Assembly: GCA_046048875.1 (NCBI GenBank)
Contig: JBJOFG010000002.1
Span: 186,001-250,000 of the forward strand
Direction: 5' to 3'
Source: CAIZGX01 sp046048875
Lineage (GTDB): Bacteria; Bacteroidota; Bacteroidia; Flavobacteriales_D; Sanyastnellaceae
DNA: 64,000 nt
Shown piece after piece: positions 17,879-26,618 of this stretch (position 1 is its first letter; the number at the start of each line of letters is the position of its first letter). The position numbers and the translations under genes were made by a program. The notes under the pieces are model-generated. The model had not been told where the DNA came from, did no database searches, and worked only from the letters and a program-made list of their open reading frames with translations.

Positions 17879-19142
17879 ATGGTTTACTGTAATATCCATT
17901 TTCATTACCATCTTCATTTCGTCGTACGTTTTTTTCAAAGAGCCCTTTGAAGCATATATAAGTTATCTCGCTTTCGTAATTTTCTTTCCGATATTCTTCA
18001 CCAAGTTCGGATTGCCACGTTGGCCTGTACTGTTGTTCTTTCCTTTACTCATTTCTGGAATCGTATACGTAGCTGCTGGACAGAATACGTCAACCATGTT
18101 CACCAAAATCTTTGTTGGCTTCTTCGCTTCAGTGCTCTTCTATCACTATGTTATCCAAGTATTCGATTTCAAATTGAAAGAACTCTTCAAGTACTACATG
18201 GTAGGTGCGCTTATTGTTTCCTTCATCGGTATTTTCCAATTGCTTTCTTATTTCGTTGGATTTACTCCCGGCTACAATTACACCTGGCTGTTTAACAAAT
18301 GGAGTTTAACAGAGGGTGGATTAGGTTTACGTTTGAACTCTGTATTCTCTGAACCCTCTTATTTCGCGGCTGTCATCAGTCCAGCTTTCTTTACTGCATT
18401 GTACAACATCATAGCAAGAAAAACACTTTTCATTCGCAGGTGGCAAAGCGCCGTGATTATTGTGGCGTACCTACTTACTTATTCGAGTTTGGGAATTATT
18501 GGAATATTCGTGGCTATTGTACTTTTCTTGTTGAACCTGGGAGTTGTTAAATACTCCATCATCTTCGTCCCTCTCTTCATTTTCTCATTCGATTACGCAT
18601 ACAAAAACGTACCTGAATTCACCGATCGTTGGGATGGAACTTTTACCATGTTCGAAACGAAGAATTACAAAAGCTATGACATTCACGGTTCAAGTTTCGT
18701 ATTGTATAACAACTATCACATTGCATACGAAAACTTCAAAAGGCATCCGCTTTTTGGAACAGGTCTTGGCTCGCATCCTGTTGCATTCGATAAGTACTCA
18801 CTGACCAATCTAGCAGGCGCTGTTGATATCGAGTTCAATAAAATGGATGCCAACTCCATGGCTTTGCGACTCATGTCTGAAACGGGTATCTATGGTTTGT
18901 TTGTCATGTTCTTCATCTTATTCAAATGCTGGATATTCAAACCGAAAGCCGCTTCCGAAGAGCACTGGGTAATGTCGAATGGAATTGCACTAATTATTAT
19001 TTTGTACTTGGCTCGTCAAGGCCATTACTTCCTGAACGGATTCCCATTTTTCTTGTGGATGTACTTCTACCTTGCCAAAGACAACAAGATAGAACGCGCA
19101 TTACAAGAAGAAGCAAAAGCTAAGCTAGAAGCTGCCGCATGA
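17871..19142 (+). CDS. Wzy/WaaL-like O-antigen polymerase or ligase
   Basis: 423 residues with about 11-12 hydrophobic helices. The periplasmic loop and the segment ENFKRHPLFGTGLGSHPVAF are typical of the Wzy_C family (the H/R-containing loop before the last helices), and NSVFSEPSYFAAVISPA resembles the conserved E-PS segment of polymerases. Predicted to polymerise undecaprenyl-linked repeat units in the periplasm, or to ligate them to a lipid acceptor; position among repeat-unit glycosyltransferases favours polymerase. No Wzx flippase is in the window. Confidence 0.8.
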   Translation: MFRWFTVISIFITIFISSYVFFKEPFEAYISYLAFVIFFPIFFTKFGLPRWPVLLFFPLLISGIVYVAAGQNTSTMFTKIFVGFFASVLFYHYVIQVFDFKLKELFKYYMVGALIVSFIGIFQLLSYFVGFTPGYNYTWLFNKWSLTEGGLGLRLNSVFSEPSYFAAVISPAFFTALYNIIARKTLFIRRWQSAVIIVAYLLTYSSLGIIGIFVAIVLFLLNLGVVKYSIIFVPLFIFSFDYAYKNVPEFTDRWDGTFTMFETKNYKSYDIHGSSFVLYNNYHIAYENFKRHPLFGTGLGSHPVAFDKYSLTNLAGAVDIEFNKMDANSMALRLMSETGIYGLFVMFFILFKCWIFKPKAASEEHWVMSNGIALIIILYLARQGHYFLNGFPFFLWMYFYLAKDNKIERALQEEAKAKLEAAA

Positions 19143-20158
19143 GAATATTAATTTTATATCGGGAACTAGCAGGATATACTGTTGAATGCATCAACAAGCT
19201 TGCGCATGACCATGAAATTTTATTAATTCGCTACCCCGTAAATGACGAAGCCCCGTTTCAATTTGAATTTCATGATAACATTCAGGTTGTCTCGAAATTC
19301 GAAATAGGCTTAAGCCAAATTAAGGCATTCAATGTGTCCTTTGTTTTGTGCAGCGGTTGGAGCGACAATGAGTATCTATATTGGGTAAAAGAATTAAATC
19401 AGCCGACTGCAGTAGCATTTGATACACAATGGAAGTCTTCACTGAAATTCATCCTTGGAGCCATCTACTTCAAACTGAAAATAAAAAAACTATTTAAGTA
19501 CGCTTTCATTCCAGGAAATGCGCAATTAAAAACCGCTAAAAAACTAGGGTTTTCGAACGAAAACATCTTCAATGGTTTCTATTCCTCCGAGGATGTATTC
19601 CGAAACAATCAAAAGACTCTTTCAAGTAAGAAAGAACTTTGGTGCATTGCTCGTTACATCCCTGAGAAGAATTTAGAATTCCTCTGGAACACGTTTTTAT
19701 CCATTAAACCGAATGAACGTTCGGGATGGACATTACACATTGCTGGAACTGGTAAATTATTCCCGGAAAGAAAATTAAATGAATACGTTCATCATTACGG
19801 ATTTGTTCAACCGCAAGAGTTAAGCGAAAATCTCGAAAATGCTTCTGCGTTTGTATTACCAAGTCTATACGAGCCCTGGGGGGTTGTGGTGCATGAAATG
19901 GCTTTGCTTGGGAAACCACTGCTACTCTCCAATTGCGTAGGGGCATCTCAGGATTTATTGGAGGAGGGAAAGAACGGTTATTCCTTTCATCCGAATGATT
20001 CCGAAGACTTTAAAATTCAACTGCTGAAGATATTCAACGCTTCCCAGGAAGAACTGCAAAAAATGGGAAAACACAGCGCGGAAATGGCCAAGAAATTCTC
20101 TTCCGATATTTGGGTCAATCAATTCACTAAAATGCTGAATGCCTCATGTGTGGAATAA
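19139..20158 (+). CDS. Glycosyltransferase family 4 protein
   Basis: 339 residues, somewhat short for GT4. N-terminal Rossmann start RILILYRELAGYTVECINKL; donor domain with ELWCIARYIPEKNLEFLW, LHIAGTG and the EX7E motif in LPSLYEPWGVVVHEMALLGKP. Overlaps the polymerase gene by 4 bases and the asnB gene by 13 bases. Confidence 0.85.
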   Translation: MRILILYRELAGYTVECINKLAHDHEILLIRYPVNDEAPFQFEFHDNIQVVSKFEIGLSQIKAFNVSFVLCSGWSDNEYLYWVKELNQPTAVAFDTQWKSSLKFILGAIYFKLKIKKLFKYAFIPGNAQLKTAKKLGFSNENIFNGFYSSEDVFRNNQKTLSSKKELWCIARYIPEKNLEFLWNTFLSIKPNERSGWTLHIAGTGKLFPERKLNEYVHHYGFVQPQELSENLENASAFVLPSLYEPWGVVVHEMALLGKPLLLSNCVGASQDLLEEGKNGYSFHPNDSEDFKIQLLKIFNASQEELQKMGKHSAEMAKKFSSDIWVNQFTKMLNASCVE

Positions 20159-21999
20159 GTGCAATTGTTCATCCAAAGGGAGAGCTTCAAGTGCGTTCAA
20201 TACTTGAAAGCATGAACGCTGCAATGACCCACCGTGGACCAGACGCAGATGGATTTTTCACCAATGAACATATAGGGTTAGGCCATAGACGGCTTTCTAT
20301 CATAGATACTGAACAGTCTGCGAACCAACCCATGCGCTCCTCAAACAATACTTGGATCATAGCCTTCAACGGTGAGATCTATAATTATGTTGAATTGAAG
20401 GCGAATGAACTTCAAGATGTTACTTTCAAAACTGCGAGCGACACTGAGGTCATTCTTGAGCTTTTTCAGAGATACGGCATTGAATGTCTTTCAAAATTAA
20501 AAGGCATGTTTGCGTTTGTAATTCACAATGCGGAAACCAAAGAAACCTTTGTTGTTCGGGATCGATACGGCATGAAACCGTTGTATTTCTCGATGCAAAA
20601 AAACGGATGTTTTATTGCATCGGAAATTCGCGCATTGCTCGCCAGTGATACCATTCCGAGAAAATTAAATCGCATCGCGCTCGAAGAATACATCGAAACG
20701 CAAACGGTTTGTGCCCCCAATACGTTGATTGAAAATGTTCAATTGCTTGAGGCGGGACACTACCTGCATTTCAAAGAAAACGAAACAACGAAGCATTGCT
20801 ATTATCGCTTGCTGGCTGATACTTCTTACGAACTGACAGATAAAAAAAGTACGCAAGAATTACTCCGTTCCACCTTACGTGAATCTGTTCTTCAACACAT
20901 GCGAGCAGACGTTCCGTTTGGAGCTTTTTTAAGTGGAGGCATAGACTCTTCGTTGCTTGTTGGATTGATGAGCGAAGTCCGGAGTGAAAAAATAAATACG
21001 TTTCAAATTTCTTTCGAAGAAGAGGCTTTCGATGAACGTAAATATGCGCAACTCGTTGCAAATAAATTCGGCACAGACCATCATGAAATTAATTTGAGTG
21101 CAGAAACATTTCTCCAAGATATTCCATCGGCTGTGGCATCGATAGACTTCCCTAGTGGAGACGGACCAAATACTTATGCGGTATCCAAAGCCACAAAAGA
21201 AGCAGGGTTGACGGTTGCTATTTCAGGGTTAGGTGGCGATGAATTATTCGCGGGCTATCCTGTATTTCAATACATGCAAAGCATTGAAAAGTCGTTTTTA
21301 TTGAAGTTATCCTACCCATTTAGAAAATCGGCTTCAACACTTCTGAATACGATTTCCTCGAGCAGATCCCTTCAAAAAAAAGCGGAACTACTCGGACTAC
21401 CCAAAGCCAATTTGGCTTCAGCTTTTCCGTTGGTTCGAAATGTCTGGAAGGCCAATGAGTTAATTTCTCGAACAACCAAACACTTCGAAATTGAAAACAA
21501 TTTCAATTTCATTTTTGAAAAACAAGCCCCTCTCTTGAATCGCGTGTCTGCTGCAGAGATCGAATCATACATGCAACATGTATTGCTTCGCGACAGCGAT
21601 CAAATGAGTATGGCACATTCGTTAGAAATACGTGTGCCGTTTTTGGATCATCAGGTTGTTGAGCTTGCAACCCATCTTTCCAATGATTTGAAGAATCCCA
21701 CTTCACCCAAAAAATTTCTAACCGAAACCTTCGCCGACATACTTCCTGAAGAAGTAGTGAACAGAAAAAAAATGGGGTTCACATTGCCCTGGAGTGTTTG
21801 GATGAAAAATGAACTGCGTGACTTTACTGAGCAAGGATTCAATGTCCTTTATGAGCAAGGCGTGGTAAACGAAAAGGCACTTCGAAATGCGTGGCATAAA
21901 TTTATCCTAGGCAGTGAAGAAAGGTCTTTCATTTCATTTTGGCACTTATCCGTGCTCGGTCATTGGATGAAGAACAATAGAATTACCTTCGAGTCATGA
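20146..21999 (+). CDS. asnB: AsnB-type glutamine amidotransferase (asparagine synthase family) in the glycan locus
   Basis: 617 residues. Class II glutaminase domain with nucleophile C2 (MCGISAIVHP), THRGPDADG, and NGEIYNY; then the synthetase domain with PP-loop LSGGIDSS (263-268 SGGIDS) and the AISGLGGDELFAGYP segment. Family reaction: glutamine-dependent amidation of a carboxylate through an AMP intermediate. Location inside a run of overlapping glycan genes, beside uronic acid-type enzymes, suggests the WbpS-like role of amidating a sugar acid rather than housekeeping asparagine synthesis. Sequence alone cannot separate the two. Confidence 0.85.
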   Translation: MCGISAIVHPKGELQVRSILESMNAAMTHRGPDADGFFTNEHIGLGHRRLSIIDTEQSANQPMRSSNNTWIIAFNGEIYNYVELKANELQDVTFKTASDTEVILELFQRYGIECLSKLKGMFAFVIHNAETKETFVVRDRYGMKPLYFSMQKNGCFIASEIRALLASDTIPRKLNRIALEEYIETQTVCAPNTLIENVQLLEAGHYLHFKENETTKHCYYRLLADTSYELTDKKSTQELLRSTLRESVLQHMRADVPFGAFLSGGIDSSLLVGLMSEVRSEKINTFQISFEEEAFDERKYAQLVANKFGTDHHEINLSAETFLQDIPSAVASIDFPSGDGPNTYAVSKATKEAGLTVAISGLGGDELFAGYPVFQYMQSIEKSFLLKLSYPFRKSASTLLNTISSSRSLQKKAELLGLPKANLASAFPLVRNVWKANELISRTTKHFEIENNFNFIFEKQAPLLNRVSAAEIESYMQHVLLRDSDQMSMAHSLEIRVPFLDHQVVELATHLSNDLKNPTSPKKFLTETFADILPEEVVNRKKMGFTLPWSVWMKNELRDFTEQGFNVLYEQGVVNEKALRNAWHKFILGSEERSFISFWHLSVLGHWMKNNRITFES

Positions 22000-23117
22000 G
22001 AATATTGGTATTCACCGATTGGTTCTTTCCCGGATCGCAAGCAGGCGGCCCCATTCAATCGTTGATTTCCATGATGAAGTTTAGTTCAGACACCTTTTAT
22101 GTCATTACGCGAAACACGGATCTGAACAGTTCAAAGCCTTACAGCAATGTTCAATCGAACATGTGGCAAACCAGCTTTCAAGAGAATATTCATGTTTATT
22201 ATTTAAATGAAGATTCACTGAACGAGAATTTCATTTTTAAAATTCACCACGAAATAAAGCCTGACCGAATTTACTTGAATTCGATGTGGTCGCCTAAATT
22301 TACGCTCTTGCCCTTAAACACTGGTCGAAAAAACGGATGGTCAGATCAGATCGTACTAGCCCCTCGCGGAATGCTGAAGCCAGCGGCCTTCAACCAAAAG
22401 GGATTTAAAAAAAAGGTATTTCTATTTTTTGCTAAATTGAACAATCTGTATGCGAATATTCATTGGCATGCCACGAGTGAGATTGAGCGAACAGAAATAA
22501 AAAACCACTTTCCGAAAGCAGACGTTCGAATTGCCCCCAATATTTCGAATGCTGCAATTACACCCTACAAAAAGGAACTCAGCTCTCCGTTTCGAATTCT
22601 GACTGTTGGAAGAATAAGTCCTGAGAAAGGCTACTATGAAGCTCTTGAGGCTATTCGCAAATGGAACCCAAAACAAATCGTTCAATGGGACATTGTAGGA
22701 TTAAAGGAAAATGCTGAACTCGTTCGAGTAATAATGAATGCTGAGCAGGAATTCGCCAAAATCAAAATTCAATTGCACGGACATAAGAATCAAGATGAAT
22801 TAAAGTCGTTTTACGAAAACGCACATCTCTTCTTCCTTCCATCACGCGGTGAGAATTACGGACACGCCATAGCCGAAGCACTATCGCACGGAATACCCGT
22901 GGCTATTTCAGACATAACACCTTGGAAAAATTTGGAAGAAGAATCCGCTGGAAAAATTACATCTCTGAACCCTTGGAAACTGGCCGAATCGCTTGATTTT
23001 TTTCTGAGGTTAACCAATGAAGAATACCAACGTTGGTCTGAGGGCGCTGTACAATACGCTTCCCAACACGTCAACTCCCCCGAAACCCTCGCTCTGAATA
23101 AGGCCCTCTTCAAATAA
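21996..23117 (+). CDS. Glycosyltransferase family 4 protein
   Basis: 373 residues. Start RILVFTDWFFPGSQAGGPIQSL has the GT4 loop; APRGMLKPAAF lies before the interdomain region; the donor domain shows RILTVGRISPEKGYYEAL and EX7E in LPSRGENYGHAIAEALSHGIP. 4-base overlap with asnB; last gene of the 13-gene run. No clear terminator follows. Confidence 0.87.
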   Translation: MRILVFTDWFFPGSQAGGPIQSLISMMKFSSDTFYVITRNTDLNSSKPYSNVQSNMWQTSFQENIHVYYLNEDSLNENFIFKIHHEIKPDRIYLNSMWSPKFTLLPLNTGRKNGWSDQIVLAPRGMLKPAAFNQKGFKKKVFLFFAKLNNLYANIHWHATSEIERTEIKNHFPKADVRIAPNISNAAITPYKKELSSPFRILTVGRISPEKGYYEALEAIRKWNPKQIVQWDIVGLKENAELVRVIMNAEQEFAKIKIQLHGHKNQDELKSFYENAHLFFLPSRGENYGHAIAEALSHGIPVAISDITPWKNLEEESAGKITSLNPWKLAESLDFFLRLTNEEYQRWSEGAVQYASQHVNSPETLALNKALFK

Positions 23118-23126
23118 TCGCTTTTG

Positions 23127-23174
23127 CGAAGCACCTTGTGAAACATCTTTCGAAGAACCTTGTATAGCATCTCG
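23127..23174. repeat. Two-copy imperfect 24-base tandem repeat
   Basis: Copies at 23127-23150 and 23151-23174 share CGAAG-ACCTTGT and CATCT blocks, about 18 of 24 positions identical. It sits just after the last glycan gene and ahead of the TTACTTTG promoter-like element (23183-23190) of the RimK gene. Function unknown. Confidence 0.5.
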
Positions 23175-23207
23175 AATAGTTGTTACTTTGCTTCACACAA
23201 TCCCACC

Positions 23208-24080
23208 ATGAACTTAGTTGTACTTTCTCGTAACGCGAAGCTATATAGCACCAAGCGTTTGGTTGAGGCCGCTCAGAAAAGAGGCCACGAAATTCGCGTT
23301 ATCGATCATTCGAAATGCGACTTAGTTATTGAAAAGAAGAAACCAAAAGTTCTCTACCGCGGAGAAGAAATTACTGGCGTCAACGCTGTTATCCCGCGTA
23401 TTGGTGCTTCTGTCACTTTTTACGGAACTGCAGTCGTTCGCCAATTTGAAATGATGAACGTATTCACAGCAGTTGAATCACAAGCCCTAGTTCGCTCACG
23501 TGACAAACTGCGTAGCTTACAAATCTTGTCTCGCGCAGGTTTAGGTCTTCCAAAAACAGTTTTCACCAACTACTCAAAAGATGTTGAACGCACGTTGAAG
23601 GAAGTTGGCGGAGCGCCTGTTATCATTAAACTTCTTGAAGGAACACAAGGCCTTGGGGTTGTACTTGCCGAAAACAAAAAAGCAGCGGTTTCAGTTATCG
23701 AAGCGTTCAATGGATTGAAAGCGCGCGTTATCGTTCAAGAGTTCATTAAAGAATCGCGTGGCGAAGACATTCGTGCGTTCGTGGTAGATGGACACGTAGT
23801 AGGCGCTATGGTGCGCACTGCGAAAGAAGGTGAATTCAGAAGTAATCTTCACCGCGGTGGTTCAGCAAAAGTCATTGAACTCACGCCAGAAGAAGAGATT
23901 GCAGCAATCAAGGCCGCCAATGCCATGAAATTAGGAATTGCCGGAGTGGATATGCTTCGTAGCGATAGAGGTCCATTGATTATTGAGGTAAATTCTTCAC
24001 CAGGACTGGAAGGAATTGAATCTGCAACAGGTGTTGATATTGCTGGACAAATCATCAAGTATATTGAAAAGAACGTGTAA
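23208..24080 (+). CDS. rimK: RimK-family ATP-grasp ligase (alpha-L-glutamate ligase type)
   Basis: 290 residues from ATG at 23208 (MNLVVLSRNAKLYSTKRL), the natural RimK start; an in-frame start at 23160 adds 16 non-conserved residues. ATP-grasp motifs: PVIIKLLEGTQGLGVVLAE, VQEFIKESRGEDIRAFVV, and the metal site GVDMLRSDRGPLIIEVNSSPGLEGIE. Family knowledge: adds glutamate to the C terminus of ribosomal protein S6, or makes other glutamyl products such as poly-alpha-glutamate. RpsF is not nearby, so the target is uncertain. Separated from the glycan run by 90 bases and a TTACTTTG promoter-like element. Confidence 0.88.
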   Translation: MNLVVLSRNAKLYSTKRLVEAAQKRGHEIRVIDHSKCDLVIEKKKPKVLYRGEEITGVNAVIPRIGASVTFYGTAVVRQFEMMNVFTAVESQALVRSRDKLRSLQILSRAGLGLPKTVFTNYSKDVERTLKEVGGAPVIIKLLEGTQGLGVVLAENKKAAVSVIEAFNGLKARVIVQEFIKESRGEDIRAFVVDGHVVGAMVRTAKEGEFRSNLHRGGSAKVIELTPEEEIAAIKAANAMKLGIAGVDMLRSDRGPLIIEVNSSPGLEGIESATGVDIAGQIIKYIEKNV

Positions 24081-24133
24081 ATAGTTCTGCTTGTTTGTGG
24101 GCGCTTCGGTGTAAATTGCGGAAAAATTTTACC

Positions 24134-25279
24134 ATGCGTTTCGGAACCAAAGCCATTCACGCGGGACAAGAGCCCGATCCAACAACAGGAGCCATCATGA
24201 CTCCTATTTATCAGACTTCAACCTACGTACAAGAATCGCCAGGTGTGCACAAAGGTTATGCCTATGCGCGTGGAAAGAATCCTACACGTGTTGCGTTGGA
24301 GCGTTGTTTGGCTGAATTGGAAAATGCAAAGCACGGCCTGTGTTTCTCAAGCGGAATGGGCGCTGCAGATGCAATCATTAAATTACTTGTTCCCGGCGAC
24401 GAGGTCATTGCCACCGACGATTTGTACGGTGGAAGCTACCGAATGTTCACCAAGGTTTTTGCGAAGTATGGAATCGTATTTCACTTCGTTGACATGCATG
24501 ATTTCGATGCTCTGGAAAAAACGGTAAACGCAAAGACAAAAATGTTGTGGGTGGAAACACCAACCAACCCCATGATGAAAATCATAGACATCGAAAGATG
24601 TGTGGCCTTTGCAAAAAAACACAACTTGATTTCTGTCATAGACAACACATTCGCTTCACCTTACCTTCAAAATCCGTTAGACATGAATGCGGATATCGTG
24701 ATGCACAGTGCCACAAAATATTTAAACGGACATAGCGATGTTGTAATGGGTGCTTTGTGCACCAACGACGACAACTTGTATGAGCAATTAGCATTCATAG
24801 CGAATTCATGCGGAGCAACACCGGGTCCACAAGACAGCTTCTTAGTATTGCGCGGACTGAAAACATTGCATGTTCGAATGGAAAGACATTGTGCAAACGG
24901 AGTCGTTGTAGCAAACTTCTTGGCGAATCATCCAAAAGTTGAAAAGGTATACTGGCCTGGTTTCGCTTCACATCCAAATCACGAGGTGGCGAAAAAACAA
25001 ATGCGTGATTTTGGAGGAATGATATCCTTCAGTTTGAAAGGTGATCGTTTTGAAGATGCTTCAAAATTGGCCCAAACCGTTCGCGTATTCTCGCTAGCAG
25101 AATCTCTTGGCGGAGTGGAATCCTTGCTTGGTCATCCGGCCTCTATGACGCATGCTTCCATTCCGAAACCGGAAAGAGAAAGAAGCGGTATTACCGATTC
25201 GTTGTTGAGATTAAGCGTCGGTATTGAAGACGCTGAAGACTTAATTGAAGATTTAACAAATGCATTAAATGCAATCTAA
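24134..25279 (+). CDS. Cystathionine gamma-synthase/gamma-lyase family enzyme
   Basis: 381 residues from ATG at 24134 (MRFGTKAIHAGQEPDPTTGAI), the family's usual start. PLP-dependent Cys/Met metabolism family. SSGMGAADA, Y-x-R segment GYAYARGKNPTR, DNTFASPYLQNPL and the PLP lysine in MHSATKYLNGHSDVVMG are visible; SLGGVESLLGHPASMTHAS is the conserved C-terminal part. Gamma-synthase (methionine synthesis) and gamma-lyase (reverse transsulfuration) cannot be told apart by eye. Ends at the start of kmo. Confidence 0.88.
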   Translation: MRFGTKAIHAGQEPDPTTGAIMTPIYQTSTYVQESPGVHKGYAYARGKNPTRVALERCLAELENAKHGLCFSSGMGAADAIIKLLVPGDEVIATDDLYGGSYRMFTKVFAKYGIVFHFVDMHDFDALEKTVNAKTKMLWVETPTNPMMKIIDIERCVAFAKKHNLISVIDNTFASPYLQNPLDMNADIVMHSATKYLNGHSDVVMGALCTNDDNLYEQLAFIANSCGATPGPQDSFLVLRGLKTLHVRMERHCANGVVVANFLANHPKVEKVYWPGFASHPNHEVAKKQMRDFGGMISFSLKGDRFEDASKLAQTVRVFSLAESLGGVESLLGHPASMTHASIPKPERERSGITDSLLRLSVGIEDAEDLIEDLTNALNAI

Positions 25280-25280
25280 T

Positions 25281-26618
25281 ATGAGCAAGAAAAACGTTGC
25301 CGTAGTTGGCGCTGGTTTAGTAGGAAGTTTATGGGCTGTTTATCTCGCGAAGCGCGGATACAACGTTTCTGTCTTCGACAGAAGATCAGACATACGCAAC
25401 GTGAAAGTTGTTCAAGGAAAAAGTATCAACCTTGCTCTAAGTGATCGCGGATGGAAAGGATTGGAAGGCGCAGGCATTCGTAAAGAAATTGAAGAGGTTG
25501 CCCTTCCAATGAGCGGGCGATTGATGCACGCTATAAACGGTGAATTGACCTACCAACCCTACGGAAAAGAAGGGCAAGCCATATACAGTGTTTCAAGAGG
25601 AATTTTGAATCAAACTTTGGTGCGTTGCGCAGCTGAATTTGAAAATGTTTCAATGAACTTCGAACACAAATGTGTCGATGTTGAATTGGATACAAACACC
25701 GTTGTATTCGAAGGAAAAAATGGTGAGCGCGTTCGTCAACAGTACGATCAAATATTCGGAACCGACGGTGCTTTCAGTGCTGTTCGTGCACGCATGACAA
25801 AACTCGATCGAAACGAGTATTCACAATCATACTTGGACCACGGATACAAGGAATTAGAAATTCCAGCAAACGAAGACGGCACGCATAAAATGCGCAAAGA
25901 TTGCTTGCACATTTGGCCACGCGGCGAGTTCATGATGATTGCGCTTCCGAACATCGATGGAAGTTTTACGTGCACCTTGTTCTTCCCTTTTGAAGGAGAA
26001 GTCTCTTTTGAAAAATTAAAAACAGATCAAGACATTCTCGATTTCTTCGAAAAATATTTCCCAGATGCAAAGGCAATGATGCCTGAACTTTTGTTAGACT
26101 TCAACACGAATCCTACGGCAAGTTTGGTCATGACCAAATGCAATCCTTGGAACTATAAAAACCAAGTGGCGCTTATGGGAGACTCGGCTCATGCGATTGT
26201 ACCATTTTACGGACAGGGCATGAATAGCGGATTTGAAGACTGCAGCGAACTTGATCGTCTCATGACTGAAATGGGTGAGGACCATCCAGAATTATTGAAA
26301 GAATACAGCAAATTGCGTAAACCAAACGGCGATGCAATTTTAGAACTAGCGCTTCGCAACTATATCGAGATGCGCGATTTAACGGCCGACAAAGATTTCC
26401 TTCTTCAGAAAAAAATTGAAGGACGATTCGCGTCGAAATATCCTGAAAAATGGATCCCACTTTATTCGCAGGTTACATTCAGTCACATTCCATATCATGA
26501 AGCGTTAAGCAGCGGAATTCGTCAGAATGAAATCATGAAGGAAGTCATGAACAGACCCGACATTGAAGAGGTGTGGGACAGCGAAGAAATTGAAAACGAA
26601 ATTCTGAAACGCATCTAA
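25281..26618 (+). CDS. kmo: Kynurenine 3-monooxygenase
   Basis: 445 residues from ATG at 25281, 1 base after the upstream stop (an alternative ATG at 25269 would overlap it). FAD/NADPH hydroxylase converting L-kynurenine to 3-hydroxykynurenine. GxGxxG loop VAVVGAGLVGSLWAVYLAKRG; KMO-specific QGKSINLALSDRGWKGL; the second FAD motif ALMGDSAHAIVPFYGQGMNSGFEDC; and YIEMRDLTAD, which is strongly KMO-like. Other genes of tryptophan-to-NAD synthesis (TDO, kynureninase, HAAO) are not in the window. Its stop overlaps the stop of the opposite gene (CTAA). Confidence 0.93.
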   Translation: MSKKNVAVVGAGLVGSLWAVYLAKRGYNVSVFDRRSDIRNVKVVQGKSINLALSDRGWKGLEGAGIRKEIEEVALPMSGRLMHAINGELTYQPYGKEGQAIYSVSRGILNQTLVRCAAEFENVSMNFEHKCVDVELDTNTVVFEGKNGERVRQQYDQIFGTDGAFSAVRARMTKLDRNEYSQSYLDHGYKELEIPANEDGTHKMRKDCLHIWPRGEFMMIALPNIDGSFTCTLFFPFEGEVSFEKLKTDQDILDFFEKYFPDAKAMMPELLLDFNTNPTASLVMTKCNPWNYKNQVALMGDSAHAIVPFYGQGMNSGFEDCSELDRLMTEMGEDHPELLKEYSKLRKPNGDAILELALRNYIEMRDLTADKDFLLQKKIEGRFASKYPEKWIPLYSQVTFSHIPYHEALSSGIRQNEIMKEVMNRPDIEEVWDSEEIENEILKRI

